A stretch of DNA of 64,000 nucleotides from Rhodococcus tibetensis (GCF_024438035.1 NZ_JANFQF010000027.1:1-64000); one strand, 5' to 3'; positions 27,278 through 36,766 are shown, counted from the stretch's first letter. Notes: generated from the letters alone by a model not told the origin. Program-made: numbers and translations.

Positions 27278-28654
27278 CTAGTCCAGGTAGTCGCGCAGGA
27301 CCTGGGACCGGGACGGGTGCCGTAGCTTCGACATCGTCTTCGACTCGATCTGACGGATGCGTTCGCGCGTCACGCCGTACACCTGCCCGATCTCGTCGAG
27401 GGTGCGAGGCTGTCCGTCGGTCAACCCGAAGCGGAGCCGGACGACACCTGCCTCGCGTTCGGACAGCGTCTCGAGTACCGATTGCAGCTGATCCTGCAAT
27501 AGCGTGAACGACACCGCGTCGACGGCCACGACAGCTTCGGAGTCCTCGATGAAGTCACCGAGCTGGCTGTCGCCCTCGTCGCCGATGGTCTGGTCGAGGG
27601 AGATGGGCTCACGGGCGTACTGCTGGATCTCCAGCACCTTCTCCGGCGTGATGTCCATTTCTTTCGCGAGCTCTTCGGGGGTGGGTTCGCGACCCAGATC
27701 CTGGAGCAGCTCCCGTTGGATGCGGCCGAGCTTGTTGATGACCTCCACCATGTGTACCGGGATACGGATGGTGCGTGCCTGGTCCGCCATGGCGCGGGTG
27801 ATGGCCTGGCGGATCCACCACGTGGCGTAGGTCGAGAACTTGTAACCCTTGGTGTAGTCGAACTTCTCGACTGCACGGATGAGGCCTAGGTTGCCCTCCT
27901 GGATGAGGTCGAGGAAGGCCATACCGCGACCGGTGTAGCGCTTGGCCAAGGACACCACGAGGCGAAGGTTCGCCTCGAGTAGATGGTTCTTGGCGCGGTT
28001 GCCGTCGCGGCAGATCCAGCTCATGTCGCGGCGCTGGGCGGCGGGGAGCTTCTCGCCTGAGTCGGCGAGCTCCTGCATGATCTGCGTGGCGTACAAGCCC
28101 GCCTCGATCCGCTTGGCGAGCTCCACCTCCTCCTCGGCGTTCAGGAGGGCGACCTTGCCGATCTGCTTCAGGTAGGCGCGGACCGAGTCGGCCGAGGCCG
28201 TCAGTTCGGCGTCCTTACGAGCCTGGCGGAGCGCCTCCGACTCTTCCTCGTCCCAGACGAAGTCGCCGGATGCCTTGTCCTTGTCGGACGGCTCCTCGGT
28301 TTCGTCTTCCTCGCCGACTGCGACTACCTCGACGACATCGGATTCGACCTCGGCGAGGTCTCCTTCGGTGATGTCGATGTCCTCGATGTCCGCGACATCC
28401 TCGTCGGGACCGTCCTCACCGTCGCCGGTCTTGCCGGACGTGGCCTTCTTGCCGCCCGCCTTCTTTGCTGCTGCTTTCTTGGCAGGAGCCTTCTTTGCCG
28501 CCGCTTTCTTGGCGGGAGCCTTCTTGGCCGGAGCCTTCTTCGCGGGAGCTTCCTCGGCTGCGGGAGCAGTTCCGTCGGCTGCCTCTGCGACTGGTGCTTC
28601 CGGTCCTGACTCTGAAGTCGAATCAGCAGTCTGACGTGTATCGGTGGCTGCCAC
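27278..28654 (-). CDS. sigA: Primary sigma factor SigA (RpoD/HrdB)
   Basis: 458 residues. The N-terminal about 140 residues are low complexity: an Ala/Pro/Lys tract with repeated APAKKA (about 35-70), then a very acidic stretch. The conserved sigma-70 core follows: region 1.2 [16 protein letters not shown], region 2 [21 protein letters not shown] and [16 protein letters not shown], region 3, and region 4.2 [20 protein letters not shown]. Essential housekeeping sigma factor. GTG start with an AAGGG Shine-Dalgarno-like sequence upstream. It lies next to ppgK and suhB, as in M. tuberculosis. Confidence 0.97.
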   Translation of the reverse strand: MAATDTRQTADSTSESGPEAPVAEAADGTAPAAEEAPAKKAPAKKAPAKKAAAKKAPAKKAAAKKAGGKKATSGKTGDGEDGPDEDVADIEDIDITEGDLAEVESDVVEVVAVGEEDETEEPSDKDKASGDFVWDEEESEALRQARKDAELTASADSVRAYLKQIGKVALLNAEEEVELAKRIEAGLYATQIMQELADSGEKLPAAQRRDMSWICRDGNRAKNHLLEANLRLVVSLAKRYTGRGMAFLDLIQEGNLGLIRAVEKFDYTKGYKFSTYATWWIRQAITRAMADQARTIRIPVHMVEVINKLGRIQRELLQDLGREPTPEELAKEMDITPEKVLEIQQYAREPISLDQTIGDEGDSQLGDFIEDSEAVVAVDAVSFTLLQDQLQSVLETLSEREAGVVRLRFGLTDGQPRTLDEIGQVYGVTRERIRQIESKTMSKLRHPSRSQVLRDYLD

Positions 28655-28775
28655 GTACGCCCTTTCGTGACGGTGTCGTGCGGCGTCACGCCAGAGTGGT
28701 CATCCGGCGGAGAGGTCTACTGGTTTTGCCGGCGCGCAGCCGGGCTCTTCCATTGTAACGACCTATCCGAAACAG

Positions 28776-29528
28776 TTACGGAGCGATGCCCGTTTCGACC
28801 GCCAGAGCAGCGCCGACGATGCCCGCCGTGTTGAGGAGGGCAGCAGGTACGACGGTGGTCCGGTTGGTGAGATGCGGGATCCACTTCTCGTGTTTGCGGC
28901 TGATACCGCCGCCGGCGATGAACAAGTCGGGCCACAGGAGGTCTTCGAAGCGCGTCAGCACTCGAGACACCTCGACGGCCCATTCCTTGTACGAAAGATC
29001 TTTGTCTTCCTTCACCGAGGACGCCGCGCGATGCTCGGCCTCCTTGCCGTCCACTTCCATGTGCCCGAACTCGGTGTTGGGAAGGAGGACGCCGTCGTGC
29101 AGGATCGCCGATCCGATGCCCGTGCCGAAGGTGAGCAGGATGATGACACCCTTGGCGTCCCTACCGGCGCCGAGGGCGTCCTCGGCGATCCCGGCGGCGT
29201 CGGCGTCGTTGAGGACGGTGACCGTCCGTCCACCGAGCGCTTTCCCGAACAATGCCCGGGCGTCCGTGCCGATCCACTTTTTGTCGATGTTCGCCGCGGA
29301 GCGTGCGACTCCGCCGGTGACCACGCTCGGCAGGGTGATTCCGACCGGTCCGTCCCACGACGCCTGGCGAACGATCTCGGCGACCGTGTCGGCGACGGCC
29401 TCCGGCGTGGACGGTTGCGGAGTGAGGATCTTGATCCGATCCCCGATCAACTTGCCGGTTTCGAGGTCCACCAGACCACCCTTGACGCCGCTGCCTCCGA
29501 CGTCGACACCGAACCCGGTCTTGGTCAT
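28776..29528 (-). CDS. ppgK: Polyphosphate glucokinase PpgK
   Basis: 250 residues, ROK-type sugar kinase fold. The N-terminal phosphate loop [16 protein letters not shown], the catalytic Asp in [10 protein letters not shown], and [11 protein letters not shown] are visible. A Lys-rich segment [11 protein letters not shown] is typical of polyphosphate-using glucokinases. It phosphorylates glucose with polyphosphate or ATP, in the cytosol. Divergent from suhB; upstream of sigA on the same strand with 121 bases between. Confidence 0.94.
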   Translation of the reverse strand: MTKTGFGVDVGGSGVKGGLVDLETGKLIGDRIKILTPQPSTPEAVADTVAEIVRQASWDGPVGITLPSVVTGGVARSAANIDKKWIGTDARALFGKALGGRTVTVLNDADAAGIAEDALGAGRDAKGVIILLTFGTGIGSAILHDGVLLPNTEFGHMEVDGKEAEHRAASSVKEDKDLSYKEWAVEVSRVLTRFEDLLWPDLFIAGGGISRKHEKWIPHLTNRTTVVPAALLNTAGIVGAALAVETGIAP

Positions 29529-29686
29529 GGCGTTTTACTCCTCCGTGTCGACTGCGGCGTGCTCTTCCTACGCTCCTGCTGATCGTCACACTAACGGGTG
29601 CGGCTCGGTTCGGAGGTGGATGACACGGAGCCCCACCGGGCCTCCAGCGGTGGTGGGAGGCAGTCGAAGTGTGATCCGATGGGTGA

Positions 29687-30586
29687 GTGCATGCACCCCA
29701 GAGTCGAGACACTGCCCGAGGCCACGCCGACGCCGATCCGCAACACCTGCTCGAGGTTGCGGTGGCGGTCGCGCAGGAGGCCGCAGCTCATGTCCGCGCC
29801 CGACGACCGGAGGTGTTCGGCCTCGTCGGGAGCCGCGTGGGCTCCGGCGACTCCGTGGCGTCGAAGAGCAGTCCCACCGATCCCGTGACGGTGGTGGACA
29901 CCGAGGCAGAAAACGTGATCCGGGAACGCCTCGCGCAGTGGCGTCCCGTTGACGCGATTCTGGGGGAAGAGGGTGGGGGAGAAGCGGATTCCCTCGACGG
30001 CGTGCGGTGGGTGGTGGATCCGATCGACGGCACGGTGAACTTCTTGTACGGCGTCCCGGCCTACGCCGTGTCGGTCGCGGCCCAGATCGACGGAGTGTCG
30101 GTCGCCGGGGCGGTGGTCGACGTGGCGGCGCATACGACGTATTCCGCCGCGTTGGGCAGCGGTGCCACCATGACGGATGGGGAGGGCCGCGTGAGTGAAC
30201 TGCGCTGCAACCCCGTCAGCGAGCTGTCGATGACTCTGCTCGCCACCGGGTTCGGATACGGCGCAGGCAGGCGTGCGGTTCAGGGTGCGCTCATCCGCGA
30301 CGTCCTGCCGCGGGTGCGGGACATCCGGCGCATCGGTTCGGCGGCCCTCGACCTGTGCATGGTCGCTTCAGGCCGGGTGGACGCTCACTTCGAGCACGGG
30401 TTGAGCCCCTGGGACTGGGCTGCCGGATCGCTGATCGCCGCGGAGGCGGGAGCACGGGTGCGTGTCCCTTCGCCGCACACCCCCGGTACGGACGGGGAGA
30501 TCGTCGTCGCTGCCGCCCCCGGCATCGCCGACGCCCTCGACGAACTGTTCGCGGAGGTCGGGGTCGACCGGCCGATCCCGGAGTAA
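29687..30586 (+). CDS. suhB: Inositol monophosphatase family protein SuhB
   Basis: 299 residues. Mg-binding motifs: ILGEEGG supplies Glu, [15 protein letters not shown] supplies the two Asp, and [16 protein letters not shown] supplies the third Asp. It hydrolyses inositol 1-phosphate, giving inositol for phosphatidylinositol mannosides and mycothiol. GTG start 158 bases from divergent ppgK. M. tuberculosis SuhB has the same gene position (Rv2701c). Confidence 0.92.
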   Translation: MHAPQSRDTARGHADADPQHLLEVAVAVAQEAAAHVRARRPEVFGLVGSRVGSGDSVASKSSPTDPVTVVDTEAENVIRERLAQWRPVDAILGEEGGGEADSLDGVRWVVDPIDGTVNFLYGVPAYAVSVAAQIDGVSVAGAVVDVAAHTTYSAALGSGATMTDGEGRVSELRCNPVSELSMTLLATGFGYGAGRRAVQGALIRDVLPRVRDIRRIGSAALDLCMVASGRVDAHFEHGLSPWDWAAGSLIAAEAGARVRVPSPHTPGTDGEIVVAAAPGIADALDELFAEVGVDRPIPE

Positions 30587-30597
30587 CGAAGTCTGGA

Positions 30598-31278
30598 TCA
30601 GCAGCGGGCGGTACGAGCGGCCTTCAGCAGGTCGATGTCGAGCGGGGCGGGCTGGGTGCCGGGGGGCGGATCCTTCAGGGAGCGCAACACCTCTTCGGCG
30701 TCTGTGTTCGGCGAAATCTTCCGGAAGTAGGTGCCGAGTGCGAGATCGACGGTGTCGTCAGGGCGTGCATCCTGGATCAGTTCCGCGCAGGGTGCCACCA
30801 GCCAGACGGCACTCGCGGCGGCGAGACCGTGAGGACCGAACCGCAGCTGCCCTTGGCACTGCATGTTCTGGTCGAGATAGATCGGGTCGTTGCCTACCTG
30901 GACGTCGGGCGCGCTCGCGAATCCGTAGTCGCTCAGCTGCGCGGCCACCTGGGCCGCCTGACCGTGCTCGCCGTTCGCGTTGAACACGCGCACCTTGGTC
31001 GCGGACAGCGCGGCCGGGTCGACGTCCCGGAGCGTCGAAGCGTCCACCTTCTCGCCCAGCGTCTGCTGCGGCGGATCCGCCGGCTGTGCCGCAGGTGCGG
31101 GCGCATTGCAATCCACGGTGGTGGCGAGATCCTCGTCCTCGCCGAGAATGCCGGCCCACACCACGGCGCCGAGTAGGGCGAGAACCGTGAACACCACGAG
31201 AACGGGCAGCGCCCGTCGTCGCCGGAACGGCCGACCGTTCTCGTCGCGCGAGCTGCCTTCGGTGATCAGTGAAACCAC
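30598..31278 (-). CDS. cei: Cell envelope integrity protein Cei (Rv2700-like)
   Basis: 226 residues: basic N-terminus, one membrane helix (about 23-43, LPVLVVFTVLALLGAVVWAGIL), then an extracytoplasmic LytR_C domain (KVRVFNANGEHGQAAQVAAQL). Cys57 and further Cys (NMQCQG, APCAEL, and the C-terminal Cys) may form disulfides outside the membrane. In mycobacteria the Rv2700 homologue supports envelope integrity and virulence. It is convergent with suhB, 11 bases apart, and begins with GTG. Confidence 0.88.
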   Translation of the reverse strand: MVSLITEGSSRDENGRPFRRRRALPVLVVFTVLALLGAVVWAGILGEDEDLATTVDCNAPAPAAQPADPPQQTLGEKVDASTLRDVDPAALSATKVRVFNANGEHGQAAQVAAQLSDYGFASAPDVQVGNDPIYLDQNMQCQGQLRFGPHGLAAASAVWLVAPCAELIQDARPDDTVDLALGTYFRKISPNTDAEEVLRSLKDPPPGTQPAPLDIDLLKAARTARC

Positions 31279-31756
31279 AGTGTGCCTCGACCTCTCCTAC
31301 GAACAGCGCTGGGTACGTTCCGCCCGTACAGCGCATCGGTTCAGGGCCCGGCCACACGTCGTGGCGCAGGTTCGGCACCTACCTTAGATCCCACCCGTGT
31401 CATATACCCGTACCCGTCCCTGTTGTGGAATGTCACAGCTTGCTGTGGTGTTGGTGACGATTAGCAGACAATTTGCGCGATCGGTGGATTCGGTTACGAC
31501 TTTTGTACTCCCTTCGGCTACTGTCTGGCGGCCCCAGTCGTTAAAAGCACGCGCGACGAGGGCGACAGAAGAGACGAAGTGAGGCGCACGTCATGTTCCC
31601 GGGAGCTGGTTCCGGGCACTTACCCACCTGCTGCAGCGTTGTGCAGCCGCAGGGTGTGATCTGCGCCGAGGCGGTTTTCGTGTGGACGATCGACCAACTC
31701 GAAGTCGACGGACCCGCGGGGCCGGGATACATGAAAGAAGATGAGGGGAAGACGAC
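31279..31756. other. Long divergent intergenic region, cei / DUF4193
   Basis: 478 bases with no supported gene. A perfect palindrome CACAGC-TT-GCTGTG lies at 31434-31447, with a GTGAC 5 bases after it. A weak promoter candidate for the DUF4193 gene is TTACGA (31494-31499) and TACTGT (31519-31524), spaced 19. A small frame at 31593-31871 overlaps the DUF4193 gene and is rejected. A long leader of more than 200 bases on the DUF4193 mRNA is possible. Confidence 0.4.
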
Positions 31757-32059
31757 ATGGCAACTGACTACGACGCACCGCGGCGAACGGAGTCCGACGA
31801 GGTTTCGGAGGATTCGCTGGAGGAGCTCAAGGCGCGACGCAATGAGGCTCAGTCGGCTGTCGTCGACGTAGACGAAACCGACACCGCGGAATCGTTCGAA
31901 CTCCCGGGCGCCGACCTGTCGGGCGAGGAGCTCTCGGTGCGGGTCGTCCCCAAGCAGGCCGACGAGTTCACCTGTTCGAGCTGCTTCCTCGTGCATCACC
32001 GCAGCCGCCTCGCCACCGACGCCGGTGGAGTGCTGGTGTGCAGGGACTGCGCAGCCTGA
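31757..32059 (+). CDS. DUF4193 small zinc-ribbon protein (Rv2699c-like)
   Basis: 100 residues, acidic. The first half is charged (MATDYDAPRRTESDEVSEDS opening); the C-terminal half has FTCSSCFLVHHRSRL and VCRDCAA, two CxxC knuckles that can hold one zinc. DUF4193 is nearly universal in actinobacteria, and its strong conservation suggests an RNA polymerase- or ribosome-linked role, which is unproven. Terminator hairpin after the stop. Confidence 0.9.
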   Translation: MATDYDAPRRTESDEVSEDSLEELKARRNEAQSAVVDVDETDTAESFELPGADLSGEELSVRVVPKQADEFTCSSCFLVHHRSRLATDAGGVLVCRDCAA

Positions 32060-32075
32060 CGGACGAGTGCATTTG

Positions 32076-32102
32076 ACGGACGGTGGGATCACCACCGTCC
32101 GT
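32076..32102 (+). terminator. Terminator of the DUF4193 gene
   Basis: Arms ACGGACGGTGG (32076-32086) and CCACCGTCCGT (32092-32102) pair perfectly over 11 bp with a 5-base loop, 16 bases after the stop. It abuts the tandem duplication that follows. Confidence 0.75.
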
Positions 32103-32165
32103 TCAGTGTGCCTGGGGAACGGACCGTTCAGTGTGCCTGGGGAACGGACCGTTCAGTGCGCCTGT
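32101..32165. repeat. 25-bp tandem repeat spanning the DUF3093 stop codon
   Basis: A 25-base unit occurs at 32101-32125 and 32126-32150, followed by a partial third copy at 32151-32165 with one substitution. On the complement each unit carries the Gln-Ala-His-TGA end of the DUF3093 gene, so extra copies of the gene's stop lie downstream of the true one. The pattern parallels the repeat at the end of oxyR. Confidence 0.9.
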
Positions 32166-32668
32166 GGGCGCACGCGATCGATGGCGGCCAGCAATTCGGC
32201 GGGCCGCCGGGTGCTGATCAACCAGTAGGGCGTCGGGTCCTCGGGGTCGTCGAGGACGATCAAGGCCATCGTCTTCACCCACACGCGGTGCTGGACGAAC
32301 GCCGCCGGGTCGAGCTGCCGTCCGAGCGCTGCACTCTTGGCGGACGCCGGGACTTGGGCAACACGCGCAATCACGTTCACCGGCAGATGAGCCTGTCCGA
32401 CGCGGAGGTGGACGCCGTCGGCCTCGTCGACGAGTTCCACTCTGGTTCTGCTGAGCCACACCACTCCCCAGAGCGGGAGGGGAAGCAGTAGAAGGTAGGG
32501 CAGCCAGGAGCGGATACCGGGCGCTCCCATGTGCACTTCCGCAGCGAGCAATCCCGCCACGAAGAGTCCCGCGATCCACCACCAGACGGGCACCCACAGG
32601 CGTTCCGAGTACAGCGTCGGCGAGGTGCGGTCGGTGGGCGCGACTTTGGGCCGGGACGTTTCTGACAC
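32153..32668 (-). CDS. DUF3093 membrane protein (Rv2698-like)
   Basis: 171 residues, GTG start at 32668 with GGTGG just upstream. Two membrane helices (about 26-45 and 52-70, [20 protein letters not shown], then [18 protein letters not shown]) are followed by a cytosolic part with [19 protein letters not shown] and [16 protein letters not shown], a PH-like beta region. Function unknown. Divergent from dut, as in M. tuberculosis. The 3' end is tandemly duplicated. Confidence 0.87.
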   Translation of the reverse strand: MSETSRPKVAPTDRTSPTLYSERLWVPVWWWIAGLFVAGLLAAEVHMGAPGIRSWLPYLLLLPLPLWGVVWLSRTRVELVDEADGVHLRVGQAHLPVNVIARVAQVPASAKSAALGRQLDPAAFVQHRVWVKTMALIVLDDPEDPTPYWLISTRRPAELLAAIDRVRPQAH

Positions 32669-32703
32669 GCCACCAGGATAGTCGCTGTCTGCGAGTAGGC
32701 TCG

Positions 32704-33225
32704 GTGCACGTGAGCGACCTATCTCCCGGCCTTCCTCTCGGAGGAACTGCAGCCCTTCCGCCCGTTGCCCTTCAACGGCTGGACCCAGCCATACCGGTAC
32801 CACGCCGCGTGCACGACGGCGACGCCGGTGTTGACCTGTGCAGTACTACCGATGTCACCCTCGAGCCCGGTCAGCGCGCCCTCGTCGGAACGGGCATCGC
32901 GATCGCACTGCCCGTGGGTACTGTCGGCCTGATTCATCCTCGGTCAGGGCTGGCTGCGAAGTCGGGACTGTCGGTGGTCAACACACCCGGCACCATCGAC
33001 GCGGGGTACCGCGGTGAAATCAAGGTCTGCCTGATCAACCACGATCGCGAGACGCCGATCGAGATCCGCCGCGGCGACCGCATCGCACAACTGCTGGTGC
33101 AGCGTGTGGAGTTGGTGTCCTTCGTCGAGGTGGAGTTGCTCGACGGCACCACACGTGGCACGGACGGACACGGGTCGAGTGGGGGCCATGCCAGCCTCGT
33201 CGGCAAAGCCAGAGAAGGAGCCTGA
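32704..33225 (+). CDS. dut: dUTP diphosphatase (dUTPase)
   Basis: 173 residues, trimeric dUTPase. All five motifs are visible: [36 protein letters not shown] and the C-terminal [11 protein letters not shown] arm that closes over the site. It converts dUTP to dUMP, limiting uracil in DNA and feeding thymidylate. Two GTG starts, 32704 and 32710, are possible. It is followed after 2 bases by the DUF3710 gene, so they are co-transcribed. Confidence 0.96.
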   Translation: MHVSDLSPGLPLGGTAALPPVALQRLDPAIPVPRRVHDGDAGVDLCSTTDVTLEPGQRALVGTGIAIALPVGTVGLIHPRSGLAAKSGLSVVNTPGTIDAGYRGEIKVCLINHDRETPIEIRRGDRIAQLLVQRVELVSFVEVELLDGTTRGTDGHGSSGGHASLVGKAREGA

Positions 33226-33227
33226 TC

Positions 33228-34070
33228 ATGTTCGGACGCCGCAAGAAGAACCAGGCCGAGGACGATCATCCCGCTTTCTTCGCCGACGCCGATGCGGGAA
33301 GCCCCGCTGACGACTACGACGAGATGGGCACCGGCGACGACTACGACGCGGTCGGTGACCTGGACGGTGGCCCCTACGATGCCGACGACCTCGAGGCGGA
33401 CTCCGACCTCACAGTGGGGGAGGTGGGGACCCGGCTCGATCTCGGTTCGGTTCTCGTCCCGATGCCGCAGGGCGCCCAGTTGCAGGTCGAGATGGCGCCC
33501 GATGGTTCGCCGCAGGCCGTTCATCTCGTCACCCAGCACGGACGGGTCACGGTCGCGGCGTACGCCGCACCCAAGTCGCCCGGCCAGTGGCGGGAAGTGG
33601 CCGGCGATCTCGCCGAATCACTGAGGGGCGACAACGCGGCCGTCAGCATCGAGAACGGACCGTGGGGGCGAGAGGTTGTCGCTGTGACGCCGAACGCCGA
33701 CCTGCGCTTCATCGGCGTCGACGGTTACCGGTGGATGGTGCGTTGCGTCGTCGCCGGTCCCAGTGGCGCAAACACCGCCGACTCGGACCTGGTTGCCACG
33801 GCGCGGGCCATCCTGCGGGACACCGTGGTCAAGCGGGGAACCGAACCGCACCCGGTACGCACCCCGTTGCCGGTCGTCCTGCCGCAGGTCCTCGCCGAGC
33901 AACTCGCAGCGGCGCACCAGCAGCAGTTGGCCCAGCAGCAAGCCGGGACGCAACCACCGACGGCTCCCGCGCAACCCCAGAACAGGCAGCCGGAACCGCC
34001 TGCCGCCCCGAGTCCGCCGCAACAGCGGCGCGGCGAATCCGGGTCGGCGATGCAGCAGCTGGGCCGCTGA
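33228..34070 (+). CDS. DUF3710 family protein (Rv2696c-like)
   Basis: 280 residues. Basic N-terminal MFGRRKKN, acidic linker (about 15-65) rich in Asp, a beta-rich DUF3710 core (about 66-215; LDLGSVLVPMPQG, DLRFIGVDGYRWMVRCVVAGP), then a Gln/Pro-rich disordered tail (AHQQQLAQQQAG). Function unknown; conserved right after dut in mycolata, which is the only functional hint. Starts 2 bases after dut. Confidence 0.88.
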   Translation: MFGRRKKNQAEDDHPAFFADADAGSPADDYDEMGTGDDYDAVGDLDGGPYDADDLEADSDLTVGEVGTRLDLGSVLVPMPQGAQLQVEMAPDGSPQAVHLVTQHGRVTVAAYAAPKSPGQWREVAGDLAESLRGDNAAVSIENGPWGREVVAVTPNADLRFIGVDGYRWMVRCVVAGPSGANTADSDLVATARAILRDTVVKRGTEPHPVRTPLPVVLPQVLAEQLAAAHQQQLAQQQAGTQPPTAPAQPQNRQPEPPAAPSPPQQRRGESGSAMQQLGR

Positions 34071-34075
34071 CGAAC

Positions 34076-34789
34076 TCAGGACAGGCGCAGCACCGAGTCC
34101 AGTGCGCGCAGACTTGCGTATCCGAGTACCGCCGGGTCCGCGCCGACCTCGTCGAGCGACACGGTTACCAAGGCGGCGTGCGGTAGCCGAGTGGCCCACG
34201 TCCGGGCCACCTCGATGGGGTGAACGGCGTCGTCGGTGGCCGCAGCGATGCCGACCGGCACGTCTATCCGTCGGAGGTCGTTTTCGCCGGGGCCGTGGTA
34301 TCGCGACGCCTCGTCCAGGGCTGCCGGAAGATGCGGCCATTGCGACCGCCACGACTTCGCCAGTTCACGTCCGAGCCAAGGCGGGCTCGAGGCGACCATG
34401 TCGGCGGTCACCCGTTCGAGGCCGTCCGCTCGCAGGCGGGCCGCGGTGAACCGCGCGCTTGCGGCCGCGGGTGCATCATCGGCGCAACCGGTCCAGGCCG
34501 GTAGTGCCGCCAGCACACCGGCCACCTGATCGTGGTGAGCGGCGGCCCACTGCAGCGCAACAGCGGCCCCGATGGAGACTCCACCGACGAGAATCGGTTC
34601 ATCGGTCGAGGCGGCAGCGTCGAGTGCATCCACGTAGCTTCCGACGACCCTGCGAGGGTCCGGGTCAACGGCCAGCGTGCGCACACCACGGAGGGCAAGT
34701 GGCTCGGTGAAGGCGCGTGCGACGAAGTCCGCATCGGATCCCGTTCCCGGGAGAACCACGGCCGTGCGTGGCCGGTAGGTCGAGGGCAT
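34076..34789 (-). CDS. Alpha/beta-hydrolase fold protein (Rv2695-like)
   Basis: 237 residues. Nucleophile Ser in GGVSIGAAVALQWA, oxyanion segment VVLPGTGSDADF, and an Asp in AATDDAVHP. The last segment has no obvious GxGH-type catalytic His, so activity is uncertain. Small soluble protein with no signal peptide. Convergent with the DUF3710 gene, 5 bases apart, and divergent from the OB-fold gene. Confidence 0.8.
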   Translation of the reverse strand: MPSTYRPRTAVVLPGTGSDADFVARAFTEPLALRGVRTLAVDPDPRRVVGSYVDALDAAASTDEPILVGGVSIGAAVALQWAAAHHDQVAGVLAALPAWTGCADDAPAAASARFTAARLRADGLERVTADMVASSPPWLGRELAKSWRSQWPHLPAALDEASRYHGPGENDLRRIDVPVGIAAATDDAVHPIEVARTWATRLPHAALVTVSLDEVGADPAVLGYASLRALDSVLRLS

Positions 34790-34925
34790 GAGGTGATCTT
34801 GCCTGGTCCATCACGGTGCGACTCCGGTGGTGTGGTTGCCGCGAAGTATTGGGTCTACAGTGGCGACTACACAGCCCTACGAGCGGCGCGAAGATCTCGT
34901 GCCGCACATGCTCCAGGAGCGCGCA

Positions 34926-35303
34926 ATGGCACCCGCCACGGCAGGATATTTTCGTCGGCTCACTCGCAGGCTCACCGAAGACCTCGAGCAGCTTGACGCC
35001 GAGGAAATGGCTGAGACGTCTCAGGCGTCCGGCGCGCAGCGCGCCTGCGACTGCAGCCGCGGTGAGGAAGTAACCATGCTGGGACGGCTCCGCAGCGTCG
35101 AGGCGTGTCCCAAGTCCGGCAATGCCAGCATCGAAGCGGAGTTCTTCGACGGCACCGAACAGGTCAAGCTGGTCTGGATCGGGCGACGCAGGATTCCGGG
35201 TATCGAACCTGGTAAAACCCTGTTGGTGCGTGGTCGAGTGGGCGACCGCGGCGGCCAGAAGGTGATCTTCAACCCTTACTACGAGTTGCGGGGCGAATCG
35301 TAG
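34926..35303 (+). CDS. OB-fold nucleic-acid-binding protein (Rv2694c-like)
   Basis: 125 residues. After a helical charged N-terminus (YFRRLTRRLTEDLEQLDAEE) comes an OB fold: VTMLGRLRSVEACP, VKLVWIGRRRIPGIEPGKTLLVRGRV, with the conserved FNPYYEL end. Likely single-stranded nucleic-acid binding; target unknown. The ATG at 34926 has AGGAG 5 bases upstream; a frame starting at 34827 would add 33 unconserved residues. Confidence 0.86.
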   Translation: MAPATAGYFRRLTRRLTEDLEQLDAEEMAETSQASGAQRACDCSRGEEVTMLGRLRSVEACPKSGNASIEAEFFDGTEQVKLVWIGRRRIPGIEPGKTLLVRGRVGDRGGQKVIFNPYYELRGES

Positions 35304-35331
35304 CTCTCGTTTGGTGTGGCACTCTCGTCGA

Positions 35332-36036
35332 GTGACCGAAACGAAGCAGCAGTCCGTCCTCGAGCAGCTCGGTGGGTTCAGCGGGCTGATCTATTCCACA
35401 CTGCCCATCCTCGTCTTTGTTCCGGTCAACGGGGTGTGGGGTCTGGGCCCGGCCATCTGGGCCGCCCTCGGGGTTGCGGTGGCGATACTCGTCTGGCGGA
35501 TCATTCGGCGCAGTCCCGTGCAACCGGCCATCTCCGGTTTCTTCGGTGTCGGCATTTCTGCTTTCATCGCCTATCGCACCGGTGACGCGAAGGGCTACTT
35601 TCTGTTCGGGATCTACACCAGCCTCGCGTACGCGGCGGTGTTCCTGGGCTCGATTCTTGTGCGCTGGCCGATCGTCGGCATCATCTGGGGCTTCTTGAAC
35701 GGTCACGGGAATGTGTGGAGACGACACCGAGGCGCAGTGCGGGCCTACGACGTGGCGACAGCAGCCTGGGCGTTGGTTTTCGGTGCCCGGTACCTCGTGC
35801 AGTCGCAGTTGTATGATTCGGATCACACCGGCTGGCTCGCCGTGGCGCGCATCGCGATGGGGTGGCCGCTCGCCGGACTGGCACTGCTGGTAACGATTTG
35901 GGCGGTACGGCGCGCTGATCGGATCGTCGAGCCGGGGCCCACGGAGGCTGCGGAGCCGAGCGACGATACGGAGGCTGCGGAGCCGAGCGACGATACGGAG
36001 GCGGGTGGGCCGCGCGAGGATCCACGGTCCCCTTAG
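35332..36036 (+). CDS. DUF3159 membrane protein (Rv2693c-like)
   Basis: 234 residues with about five or six helices between 20 and 195 (SGLIYSTLPILVFVPVN, AALGVAVAILVWRIIRR, LFGIYTSLAYAAVFLGSIL, GWPLAGLALLVTIWAV). Conserved motif VRWPIVGIIWGF. The hydrophilic C-terminal tail contains two copies of EAAEPSDDT from a 27-bp DNA repeat. Function unknown. It lies downstream of the OB-fold gene and near potassium-uptake regulators, so a transport-linked role is conceivable. GTG start. Confidence 0.85.
   Translation: MTETKQQSVLEQLGGFSGLIYSTLPILVFVPVNGVWGLGPAIWAALGVAVAILVWRIIRRSPVQPAISGFFGVGISAFIAYRTGDAKGYFLFGIYTSLAYAAVFLGSILVRWPIVGIIWGFLNGHGNVWRRHRGAVRAYDVATAAWALVFGARYLVQSQLYDSDHTGWLAVARIAMGWPLAGLALLVTIWAVRRADRIVEPGPTEAAEPSDDTEAAEPSDDTEAGGPREDPRSP
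35941..35994. repeat. 27-bp in-frame tandem duplication in the DUF3159 gene
   Basis: Two identical 27-base units (35941-35967 and 35968-35994), followed by the first bases of a third, encode a repeated nine-residue acidic motif in the C-terminal tail. Length is a multiple of three, so the frame is kept. Confidence 0.92.
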
Positions 36037-36106
36037 GGCGGCAGGTGTGGATGTAAAGTGTTGCCGCGCCCGATGTTCCGGCCGTCAATTAGGTCCAGAG
36101 TTGAGG

Positions 36107-36766
36107 CTAGGAGAGGCCGACAGCGGCCCGGAGCTCGTCTTCGACGTCGACACCGGCGACGAAGAGTAGCTCGTCGCCGCCCTCGAGTGGATCGTCCCCC
36201 TGCGGCACGATCACTCGGCCGCCGCGAAGGATGGTGACCAGCGCGGCATCGCGAGGCAACCGGAGCTTGCGAACGGCTTTGCCCGCCAGAGGCGTGTTGT
36301 CGGGCAAAGTGACCTCCACGAGGTTGGCCTGTCCCTGGCGGAGGGTCATGAGGCGCACGAGGTCGCCGACCGACACCGCCTCCTCGACGAGCGACGCCAG
36401 CATGCGCGGCGTGGACACAGCGACGTCGACGCCCCACGACTCGTCGAACAGCCATTCGTTGCGGGGATCGTTGACGCGTGCCACGACGCGGCGGACTCCG
36501 AACTCGGTTTTGGCAAGGAGACTGAGGACGAGATTCGCCTTGTCGTCGCCGGTGGCGGCGATGACCACCTCGTACGTTTCCAGGGTCGCCGCCTCGAGGC
36601 TACTCAATTCACAGGCGTCGGCATGCACCCAGGTGGCCTCGGGCACGGATTCCTGCTCGACATGGTCGAGCTTGCGCTCGATCAGCATGACATCGTGTTC
36701 GCTGCGCACCAGTTCCCGGGCAATGGAGCGCCCTACGGCACCCGCGCCTGCGATTGCGACTCTCAT
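36107..36766 (-). CDS. ceoC: Potassium uptake regulator CeoC (TrkA family)
   Basis: 219 residues. RCK_N Rossmann domain with VAIAGAGAVGRSIA for NAD binding and VIAATGDDKANLVLS, then RCK_C (about 140-219; ANLVEVTLPDNTPLAGKAVRKL). TrkA-type subunits gate K+ channels or transporters by NAD(H) or c-di-AMP binding. It follows ceoB on the same strand with 47 bases between; M. tuberculosis ceoB-ceoC (Rv2691-Rv2692) is the recalled parallel. Confidence 0.93.
   Translation of the reverse strand: MRVAIAGAGAVGRSIARELVRSEHDVMLIERKLDHVEQESVPEATWVHADACELSSLEAATLETYEVVIAATGDDKANLVLSLLAKTEFGVRRVVARVNDPRNEWLFDESWGVDVAVSTPRMLASLVEEAVSVGDLVRLMTLRQGQANLVEVTLPDNTPLAGKAVRKLRLPRDAALVTILRGGRVIVPQGDDPLEGGDELLFVAGVDVEDELRAAVGLS

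Noticed and set aside
28440-28560. Repetitive GCC/TTCTTG-rich stretch as a CRISPR or non-coding repeat
   Set aside because: It is the in-frame Ala/Pro/Lys coding tract of sigA; units are short and uneven, with no spacers.
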